Below are positions 24,448 through 30,751 of a DNA stretch of 34,464 nucleotides, in pieces; position 1 is the stretch's first letter; each line of letters starts with the position of its first letter. The position numbers were made by a program, and so were the translations under genes. The notes below the pieces were generated by a model. It worked only from the letters and a program-made list of their open reading frames with translations, searched no databases and was not told the DNA's origin. Where the stretch lies: contig JANQSY010000090.1 of NCBI GenBank assembly GCA_028279065.1, positions 1 to 34,464 of the forward strand, in the 5' to 3' direction. Source of the stretch: Cytophagales bacterium (GTDB taxonomy: Bacteria; Bacteroidota; Bacteroidia; Cytophagales; CCMP332).

Positions 24448-25387
24448 TAGGACAAGTACCCTGACACACAAAATCCTTACAACAGCCATCATGATCGTGA
24501 TGGCTTTTGCTTGTGTCCCAATTAAGAAGATTACGTATATCCAAAAGGACGACGTAAAGGCAAAGGCAAAGGATCTGAATTACGACACCCTGGTGCGCTT
24601 TTATGACCGTAGTTTTAGTAATTACAAGCTCCAACCCAATGATATCGTTGCTGTAAGAATTGGCTCGATAACGCCATCGGATTTCAACTTCATCAAAGAA
24701 TATGAACAGCAGTTGGGTCAAATAAGAAAATTGAATCAGTATGATCAAAATGATTTCCTTAACGCTGGTCAGGGAAACCAAATTGGGGGAGCTGGGGCAC
24801 AGGGAGGATTAAATGAATTCAGCGTTGGTTTGTTTCAATTTTTGGCGGACAGATATTTATCTGGGTTTCAGCTTGACAATGGTGGGGACTTATATCTGCC
24901 CAAGGTTGGAAAAGTAAATCTTTTAGGACTTGATCTTGCAAGTGCAGAAGATACTCTTGAAAACCGATTTAAAGGATTTTTCGAGTCTCCTGTGGTTAAG
25001 CTTGAGCTGATGTCATTTCAGTTCACGGTTTTTGGGGAGGTGGAGAAGGAAGGAAGGTTTACCACTTATAATACCAGGACAAGTGTATTTGATGCGATTG
25101 CAATGGCTGGGAATATGAAGGATTTTGCTGATCGGTCCAAGATCAAACTTGTCCGGTATGAAGACGGCTTGGCAAAAGTGGCTTACTTAAATACTCTTTC
25201 AGAAGATGTTCTTAGATCAGAATACTTCTATTTGCGACCTGGAGATCAAATTATTGTACCCCCTCTCAAATCCAAGACACTGTTTGAGTACCTCCTTCCG
25301 ACTGCTCCGGCACTTATTACGATGCTTAGTACGCTTACCACTCTGGTTGTCGTGGTAGTTTCTTTGAGAGGTTCAGGAGGTATGTAG
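24440..25387 (+). CDS. Wza-like polysaccharide export lipoprotein (OPX family)
   Basis: A 315-residue outer-membrane polysaccharide export protein. A basic N terminus and hydrophobic stretch ([14 protein letters not shown]) end in a lipobox Cys at residue 25. The poly-export domain ([24 protein letters not shown]) and a SLBB-like part ([33 protein letters not shown]) follow, and then [14 protein letters not shown]. The C terminus has a hydrophobic segment ([20 protein letters not shown]), as is common in Bacteroidota members, where the family may insert in the membrane. With the Wzc-like kinase 12 bases downstream it would form the envelope-spanning export channel. The ATG at 24440 overlaps the acn end by 8 bases; starting later would cut into the signal peptide. 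Confidence 0.9.
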   Translation: MRSRTSTLTHKILTTAIMIVMAFACVPIKKITYIQKDDVKAKAKDLNYDTLVRFYDRSFSNYKLQPNDIVAVRIGSITPSDFNFIKEYEQQLGQIRKLNQYDQNDFLNAGQGNQIGGAGAQGGLNEFSVGLFQFLADRYLSGFQLDNGGDLYLPKVGKVNLLGLDLASAEDTLENRFKGFFESPVVKLELMSFQFTVFGEVEKEGRFTTYNTRTSVFDAIAMAGNMKDFADRSKIKLVRYEDGLAKVAYLNTLSEDVLRSEYFYLRPGDQIIVPPLKSKTLFEYLLPTAPALITMLSTLTTLVVVVVSLRGSGGM

Positions 25388-25399
25388 TTGTTAACCTAG

Positions 25400-27802
25400 A
25401 TGAGTCAGGAAATAAAAAACATAGACAACCAAGAGGGTAGGAGTTCAAATCGGGACCTCCTGAAACTTTGGGGAAAGGTTCTGGATTCCTGGCCTCTTAT
25501 TCTTTCCTTTTTTCTTTTGGCAGTGGTTACTGCTGTTTTATTTAACAGATATACCACACCGATCTACCTGGTTAAAGGCTCTTTGGTTAAAACCAGGGAT
25601 GAAGGACAGAGCGATTTGCTTTTCGGAAGCGAGAGATCAAGTTTTTTTAGGTCAGATGCTTCCGACGTTCAAAGGGCCATAAGGATCTTAGGGTCAAGGG
25701 AATATATTCTCCAAACACTAGAAGAACTTGATTTTGAGATCGCATATTTCCTTAAAGGGGAGGTAAAGATCACTGAGGTTTATCCGAATGATAACTTTTC
25801 AGTGGAGCTCGATACTGGGTCAACAAATGTCCCCTATGGTGTTCCAATTGAATTGATCCATGAAGCAGGAAATAGTTTTTTCTTTCTTACCACAGAGGAT
25901 ACCCGATTCAATAGCAGATATCTAGATGGCAAACAGTTTGAGTTCGGAGAATGGATTTCGATAAACGGGTGCCGACTTAGGATCCAGGCCAATTCAAAAT
26001 TCCTCAAGCAAGAGAAATCCGATGAAATCCAGTTTGTCTTCCGACCTAAGGAAAGCCTGATAAAAGAATACAAAAATCTTGTTCGTGTACGGGTTGATGA
26101 TGAAACACCTAACATTTTTAATTTTTCCATTTATTCCCGAACCCCGCTGAAGGATCAACTTTTTCTTGAGAAGTTGATGACCATTGTCAAAAGAAATAAC
26201 CTTCATGAAAAAAATCGAGAGGCCGAAAACTCCCTGAAATTTATTGATGGTCAACTAAGATTGATGCTTGACACATTAAGTTATTTCCAGGGTGAGATCG
26301 ATGACTACAAGGTTAAAAACCGGGACTTTGGGCAAGCGAATATCGAGATCCTGGAAATCATCAGGGAACTTGAGCATGATAAGTCTCTGATCCTTATTGA
26401 AAACAATTATCTCGATTACCTGGAAACTTATGTCAGAGAAAAAAGGGAAAGTGAAATCTTTGCTCCGGTGGTCCTAGGTGTTGAAAATATCCTCTTAAAT
26501 GAGCTTGTTCTCGAGTACGTAAAATTCAAAAAAGAGAATAAAGTATTCTTGAACAGTGAAAACCAACAGAACCCCTTGGTTTCTATTGAAGATGCCCGAC
26601 TCACAAGGATCGAAGAAAACATCCTTGAAAATGTTTCCAACATGAGGATCGATAATGCCTCCAAGGTTGATTTCCTCGATTCAAAATTGAGATTCTACAA
26701 TAAATCACTTTACAGCTTGCAGGATGAAAAAAGAGCTATCTATGATATTATGCAATGGAACTCCCTTGTAGAGCAGATGGTCCAATTGTTATTGCAGAAG
26801 CGAACAGAGATAAGCGTGTCCATGTCTTCAACCGAATCGGATTTTGAGGTGTTGGATCCGTCGATAACTGAGTCAAAACCATACATTCCAAATAGGGAAA
26901 GGAATCTGATAATAGGACTATTGATAGGTTTGGGATTGCCAATTCTGGCCCTTTATGGTTTAGTATTGATCAACACCAAGGTGTCTATAAAGGAAGAACT
27001 CACAGAATTGACACAAATCCCGATCCTTGGGGTTGTAGGGCACAGCAACCATAGGAATTCCATGGTGGTCCAGGAAAAGCCCAAATCTTCCATTGCAGAA
27101 TCTTTTCGGTTAATTCGTTCCAATATTCATTTTTTGATCTCAGATTATGATGTGCCGGTTATTTTGTTTACCTCCTCGATTTCCGGAGAAGGAAAAACAT
27201 TTTGCTCTACAAATCTTGCATTTGCATTTGCTCAGATGGAAAAGAAGGTGATCCTAATTGGAGGTGATATGAGAAGGCCCAAGATCTTCAAGGATTTTCC
27301 TTCAGTCAATGAGTTGGGGCTAAGTGATTATCTGGCTGGAGGATTATCCAAGGAAAAACTGATCCAGGAATCGAGTTTTCCTTATTTGGACCTCATTTCA
27401 AGCGGATCGATTCCACCCAATCCAAGTGAATTATTGATGAATTCCCGGCTCGATGGTCTTATAGAAGAATTAAAGAAGGAATATGACGTTGTGATTGTTG
27501 ATTCACCGCCTAAAGGCCTGGTTACGGATGCTACTATTTGGATGAGAGTTTCTGACCTGGTTGTTTTTCTTGTACGCCAAGGAGTTACTGAAAAGGAAAT
27601 GATTAAAAACCTCGATGAGGAATATTCCAAAAAGAAAATTAATCACGTGTCCATAATCTTTAATGATATAAAGCGGAATATCCTTGGGAAATCCAACGGT
27701 TATGGATATGGTTATGGCTATGGATACGGCTATGGCTATGGGTATTATGAGGAGGATAAGGTCAAAAAGGGCTTTCTTTCAAAAATCAATCCCTTTGCAT
27801 AA
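25400..27802 (+). CDS. Wzc-like polysaccharide co-polymerase and tyrosine autokinase
   Basis: An 800-residue PCP-2a type protein. TM1 (WPLILSFFLLAVVTAVLF, about 30-48) starts the Wzz-like periplasmic part, which has long helical segments (about 260-480), and TM2 (LIIGLLIGLGLPILALYGLVLI, about 503-525) ends it. The cytoplasmic BY-kinase domain has Walker A SISGEGKT (about 593-600), Walker A' VILIGGDMRRPK (about 617-628) and Walker B VVIVDSPP (about 697-704). The C-terminal tail contains eight Gly-Tyr units plus one Tyr (27698-27748), the expected autophosphorylation cluster. Such kinases control polymer length and export by cycles of phosphorylation; no partner phosphatase gene is visible here. 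It follows the Wza-like gene by 12 bases and touches the WlbA-like gene. Confidence 0.93.
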   Translation: MSQEIKNIDNQEGRSSNRDLLKLWGKVLDSWPLILSFFLLAVVTAVLFNRYTTPIYLVKGSLVKTRDEGQSDLLFGSERSSFFRSDASDVQRAIRILGSREYILQTLEELDFEIAYFLKGEVKITEVYPNDNFSVELDTGSTNVPYGVPIELIHEAGNSFFFLTTEDTRFNSRYLDGKQFEFGEWISINGCRLRIQANSKFLKQEKSDEIQFVFRPKESLIKEYKNLVRVRVDDETPNIFNFSIYSRTPLKDQLFLEKLMTIVKRNNLHEKNREAENSLKFIDGQLRLMLDTLSYFQGEIDDYKVKNRDFGQANIEILEIIRELEHDKSLILIENNYLDYLETYVREKRESEIFAPVVLGVENILLNELVLEYVKFKKENKVFLNSENQQNPLVSIEDARLTRIEENILENVSNMRIDNASKVDFLDSKLRFYNKSLYSLQDEKRAIYDIMQWNSLVEQMVQLLLQKRTEISVSMSSTESDFEVLDPSITESKPYIPNRERNLIIGLLIGLGLPILALYGLVLINTKVSIKEELTELTQIPILGVVGHSNHRNSMVVQEKPKSSIAESFRLIRSNIHFLISDYDVPVILFTSSISGEGKTFCSTNLAFAFAQMEKKVILIGGDMRRPKIFKDFPSVNELGLSDYLAGGLSKEKLIQESSFPYLDLISSGSIPPNPSELLMNSRLDGLIEELKKEYDVVIVDSPPKGLVTDATIWMRVSDLVVFLVRQGVTEKEMIKNLDEEYSKKKINHVSIIFNDIKRNILGKSNGYGYGYGYGYGYGYGYYEEDKVKKGFLSKINPFA
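27698..27748 (+). repeat. Gly-Tyr hexanucleotide repeat in the kinase tail
   Basis: Eight tandem GGN-TAY units followed by one more TAT encode alternating Gly and Tyr near the C terminus of the Wzc-like kinase. Gly codons vary (GGT, GGA, GGC, GGG) and one Tyr is TAC. The repeat is therefore imperfect at DNA level, which suggests the protein pattern is what is kept. Confidence 0.9.
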
Positions 27803-28762
27803 ATGAGACTTTTCGGACTGGTTGGTGCTTCAGGGTATATTGCCCCAAGACATTTGAAGGCGATTAAGGATACAGGGAATTCCCTTGTTGCTGCAATGGA
27901 CCCATTTGATTGTGCAGGGGTTATGGACTCTTTTTTTCCTCGATCTGCATTTTTTACTGAGATAGAAAGGTTTGACAGGCACCTTGGTAAGATCAGGAAG
28001 AACGGGGAGGGAATAGATTTTTTTTCGGTATGTAGCCCAAACTACCTCCATGATGCACATATCCGATTTGGCCTTCGACAACATGCAGATGTGATCTGCG
28101 AAAAACCTTTAGTCCTTAACCCATGGAATATTGAAGCACTTGAGGATGCGGAGTCTGAATACGGAAAAAGGATCTATAATATTCTTCAACTCAGGCATCA
28201 TCCTACCATTTTATCCTTAAAGGAGAAGTATTCTTCGCTTACAGATAGAAAGATTGACGTTGACCTTACGTACATCACTTCAAGAGGCATATGGTACCAT
28301 GCCAGTTGGAAAGGAAATGAAAGAAAATCTGGTGGTGTGGCAACAAATATTGGGATCCATTTCTTTGATATGCTCCAATGGATATTTGGTAAGGTGCAGG
28401 AAAATAAAGTGGTGATCTCAAGTCATGATAGGGCTTCCGGTTACTTGGAGCTCGAGAAAGCCAGGGTTAGGTGGTTTCTTAGTATCAATTCCGATACATT
28501 ACCGAAAGAGGCAATTTCTGATGGAAAGAGAACATTTCGTTCGATCCAAAGCGAAGGGGAAGAATGGGAGTTTTCCGGTGGATTTGAAGATCTTCATACC
28601 CAAAGCTATAAGGCGATTTTGGAAGGGAAGGGATTTGGATTGGAAGAAGCAATGCCTTCAATCGATCTGGTTCACCAGATCCGAATAGCCAAACCTACCG
28701 GGCCGACAGGGGAATTCCATCCATTGGCAAAGCTCCCTTTGTCGAAACATCCGTTTGATTAA
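27803..28762 (+). CDS. wlbA: WlbA/WbpB-type UDP-N-acetyl-2-amino-2-deoxyglucuronate dehydrogenase
   Basis: A 319-residue Gfo/Idh/MocA oxidoreductase very like WlbA/WbpB: GLVGASGYIAPRHLKAIKDTGN at the N terminus (Rossmann glycine motif), FFTEIERFDRH, SVCSPNYLHDAHIRFGLR, the catalytic-region EKP at 100-102 (VICEKPLVLNPWNIEAL), ILQLRHHPTILSLKEK and GGVATNIGIHFFDMLQW. The family oxidises the 3-hydroxyl of UDP-GlcNAcA with NAD, a step toward UDP-diacetamido uronic acids. The partner steps (UDP-GlcNAc 6-dehydrogenase, WlbB/WbpD-type acetyltransferase) are not in the window; the DegT aminotransferase downstream could fill the WlbC/WbpE role. The ATG follows directly on the kinase stop. Confidence 0.85.
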   Translation: MRLFGLVGASGYIAPRHLKAIKDTGNSLVAAMDPFDCAGVMDSFFPRSAFFTEIERFDRHLGKIRKNGEGIDFFSVCSPNYLHDAHIRFGLRQHADVICEKPLVLNPWNIEALEDAESEYGKRIYNILQLRHHPTILSLKEKYSSLTDRKIDVDLTYITSRGIWYHASWKGNERKSGGVATNIGIHFFDMLQWIFGKVQENKVVISSHDRASGYLELEKARVRWFLSINSDTLPKEAISDGKRTFRSIQSEGEEWEFSGGFEDLHTQSYKAILEGKGFGLEEAMPSIDLVHQIRIAKPTGPTGEFHPLAKLPLSKHPFD

Positions 28763-28773
28763 AACCACCTTCT

Positions 28774-29262
28774 TTGGACTGGTTCGTTTTTTATACCAAG
28801 GCCAGATGGGAAAAAAAAGTTAACGACTATTTAATCCGTTTTGGGTATGAGCCCTTCTTGCCCCTTGTCACGGAAGTTCATCAATGGTCCGATCGGAAAA
28901 AGAAGGTAGTTGTGCCCTTGTTCCGGTCCTATATTTTCGTTCAATCATCTGAGGCTAAGATCCCTGATATTTTAAAGGTCCCAGGAATTTCCTGGTCCAT
29001 AAGAGTAGAAGGCAAACCTGCAATTCTTTCTCAAAAGGATAAGGAAAAACTCGATCGTGTTCTACAGACTGGATATACAGTTGAAGAACATGTGGGAGAA
29101 GCGGTTACAATTGGTGATAAAGTCGAAATCATAGAGGGGCCATTAACTGGGTTGAATGCAGAAGTACTTAAAAGCGACAGATCTTCGGTTTTGGTTAGAA
29201 TTCAGTCAATAGACAAAAATATTCGCCTATTAATACCCCCAGAACTGTTAAAGAAAAATTAA
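28774..29262 (+). CDS. UpxY-like transcription antiterminator (NusG paralogue)
   Basis: A 162-residue specialised NusG-like protein. The N-terminal NGN domain has DWFVFYTKARWEKKVNDYL, FLPLVTEVHQWSDRKKKVVVPLFRSYIFV and ILKVPGISWSIRVEGKPAIL. A C-terminal KOW domain follows (VTIGDKVEIIEGPLTGLNAEVLK, about 107-129). In Bacteroides, UpxY proteins bind RNA polymerase early in a capsule operon and prevent premature termination. Here the gene stands after wza-wzc-wlbA rather than first in the locus. The start is TTG at 28774, 11 bases after wlbA; DWFV/WYV is the normal N-terminal sequence of the family, and no ATG fits. Confidence 0.88.
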   Translation: MDWFVFYTKARWEKKVNDYLIRFGYEPFLPLVTEVHQWSDRKKKVVVPLFRSYIFVQSSEAKIPDILKVPGISWSIRVEGKPAILSQKDKEKLDRVLQTGYTVEEHVGEAVTIGDKVEIIEGPLTGLNAEVLKSDRSSVLVRIQSIDKNIRLLIPPELLKKN

Positions 29263-29267
29263 TGTAT

Positions 29268-29307
29268 GAGTAATTTTTTTACTCAATAAATGTTCCTAAT
29301 TTTACTC
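29268..29307. promoter_or_regulatory. Inverted repeat and direct repeats before the winged-helix gene
   Basis: TGAGTAA (29267-29273) and TTACTCA (29279-29285) form 7-base arms around five T. The octamer TTTTACTC occurs at 29277-29284 and again at 29300-29307, 23 bases apart (about two helical turns). The sites sit in the 62 bases between the UpxY stop and the winged-helix start, so they may be an operator for that protein; the hairpin could also end or pause the UpxY transcript. Confidence 0.3.
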
Positions 29308-29324
29308 GACTTAGTTCGAAGAAT

Positions 29325-29858
29325 TTGCTAGACCACCTCATTACCTCAAAGACCAGGATCAAATTATTGGTCAAATTCTTTAGCAATAAGAACTCCAGTG
29401 CATATCTGAGGAGCTTGGCTTCAGAATTTGGAGAATCCACGAATTCAATAAGAGTTGAGCTTAACCGGCTTTCAGACGCGGGATATTTGAAAGCAAAGGA
29501 ATCCGGACGAACGATCCTTTATCAGGCAAATGATAGGCATCCCATATTCTCTGAATTGCAAAATGTTGTCAGAAAGTATTTGGGACTTGATAAGATTGTC
29601 TCTGATCTGGTTCAAAAACTAGGAGATGTACATCTGGCTTTCATTACCGGGGATTATGCGAGGGGTAAGGATTCAGGTATTATTGATCTGATACTGGTTG
29701 GCAAGGTCGATATAAAGAGACTTCAATCTCTGGCCAGAAAAGTAGAAAAGCTTATTCATCGAAAGATCAGATATATGGTCTTGTCAGATGAAGAATATAT
29801 AGAAATGGAATCAAAGCTGGATCCCAGTCACGCGATCTGGCTTTGGCGTAGCGAGTAG
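29325..29858 (+). CDS. Winged-helix regulator with degenerate nucleotidyltransferase domain
   Basis: A 177-residue two-domain protein. Residues 1-70 form an ArsR-like winged helix (SKTRIKLLVKFFSN, YLRSLASEFGESTNSIRVELNRLSDAGYLKA, a beta-hairpin wing to ILYQAND). Residues about 100-165 resemble a minimal nucleotidyltransferase domain. The signature is altered: ITGDYARGKDSGIIDLILVG has GD in place of GS at 109-110, and only one Asp (121) where active enzymes have D-x-D. It is therefore probably a DNA-binding regulator with a non-catalytic or ligand-binding domain. The start is TTG at 29325; no earlier start fits. It sits between the antiterminator and the ABC exporter, so control of the polysaccharide locus is the likely role (inference). 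Confidence 0.7.
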   Translation: MLDHLITSKTRIKLLVKFFSNKNSSAYLRSLASEFGESTNSIRVELNRLSDAGYLKAKESGRTILYQANDRHPIFSELQNVVRKYLGLDKIVSDLVQKLGDVHLAFITGDYARGKDSGIIDLILVGKVDIKRLQSLARKVEKLIHRKIRYMVLSDEEYIEMESKLDPSHAIWLWRSE

Positions 29859-29883
29859 AGGATTTATCATAATTAAAAATCTG

Positions 29884-29910
29884 CTTGGTCCCTTTATGGG
29901 ACTGAGGAGG
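29884..29910 (+). promoter_or_regulatory. Hairpin overlapping a strong Shine-Dalgarno before wzm
   Basis: CTTGGTCCC (29884-29892) can pair with GGGACTGAG (29898-29906) around the loop TTTAT: nine pairs, two of them G-U. The right arm runs into GAGGAGG (29904-29910), a near-perfect Shine-Dalgarno 7 bases before the GTG at 29918. Such a strong site is rare in Bacteroidota and decides the GTG start. The hairpin would hide part of it, so it may control translation. Confidence 0.4.
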
Positions 29911-29917
29911 CGGAGCT

Positions 29918-30751
29918 GTGCAAAAGCAAGAAGAAATAACGACGGTAATACGACCTCAAAAGGGATGGGTTCCGATTGATATACCTGAGATAATCAAGTA
30001 TAGAGATTTGCTTTATTTTCTTGTAGTTCGAGGGATCAAGGCAAAATATGCCCAATCAATTCTTGGGGTAGGATGGGCAGTGCTTCAACCTCTATTCACC
30101 ACCGTGGTGTTTACTGTTGTTTTTGGGAATCTGGCAAAGGTTGGATCTGATGGGGTCCCCTATGTGATCTTTAGTTTTACCGCCATGGTGCCCTGGAATT
30201 ATTTTTCAGGAACGCTGACTGATTCTTCAAATAGTCTGGTTGCCAACGCTTCAATGATAACCAAAGTATACTTTCCAAGAGTGGTTTTACCTTTAGCATC
30301 CATTTTTTCCCGCCTTTTAGATTTTCTGATCGGGTTTATTGCGGTTGGGGGCTTTATGATATATTATCAATTTATTCCCTCTCTGAACGCTTTGTTTATA
30401 CCTCTCCTATTAATTATTCTATTGCTGACATCAATTGGATTGGGTTTGATTCTATCCTCAATGGCCGTTCAGTATCGGGATGTAAAACATGTAATGACTT
30501 TTTTGACCTCCCTGCTAATGTATGCAGCTCCGGTAGTTTATCCTGCTTCTCTTGTTCCTGAGAAATGGATTTTCCTGTATTCTTTAAATCCTATGGTGGG
30601 TGTTATTGAAGGCTTCAGAAGTGCATTGTTGGGTACCCAACCAATGCCTTGGGAAAGTATTCTGTGGGGAGGACTTGTTGCAATTATGATTTTCGTATTT
30701 GGAGCATATTACTTTAAAAAAATGGAAAGGGTTTTTGCCGATGTTGCCTGA
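29918..30751 (+). CDS. wzm: ABC-2 type polysaccharide exporter, permease (Wzm-like)
   Basis: A 277-residue inner-membrane protein with about six transmembrane segments. It opens with a cytosolic stretch including PQKGWVPIDIPEIIKYRDLLYFLVVRGIKAKYAQSILGVGWAVLQPL, the amphipathic entry typical of Wzm/TagG/KpsM permeases. Helices such as TVVFTVVFGNLA, FIAVGGFMIYYQF and LLLIILLLTSIGLGLIL follow, with the cytosolic AVQYRDVKHV motif. It should move a lipid-linked glycan across the inner membrane with the Wzt ATPase, whose start overlaps its end by 11 bases. The start is GTG, preceded by an unusually good ribosome-binding site. Confidence 0.93.
   Translation: MQKQEEITTVIRPQKGWVPIDIPEIIKYRDLLYFLVVRGIKAKYAQSILGVGWAVLQPLFTTVVFTVVFGNLAKVGSDGVPYVIFSFTAMVPWNYFSGTLTDSSNSLVANASMITKVYFPRVVLPLASIFSRLLDFLIGFIAVGGFMIYYQFIPSLNALFIPLLLIILLLTSIGLGLILSSMAVQYRDVKHVMTFLTSLLMYAAPVVYPASLVPEKWIFLYSLNPMVGVIEGFRSALLGTQPMPWESILWGGLVAIMIFVFGAYYFKKMERVFADVA

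Noticed and set aside
27698-27748. CRISPR or simple-sequence phase-variation tract
   Set aside because: There are no spacers, and the 6-base units are imperfect and in frame. A unit gain or loss would keep the frame, so on/off switching is not expected.
30699-30740. Earlier ATG for the Wzt-like gene
   Set aside because: It lies deep inside the permease end; the ATG at 30741 gives a normal N terminus and an 11-base overlap.
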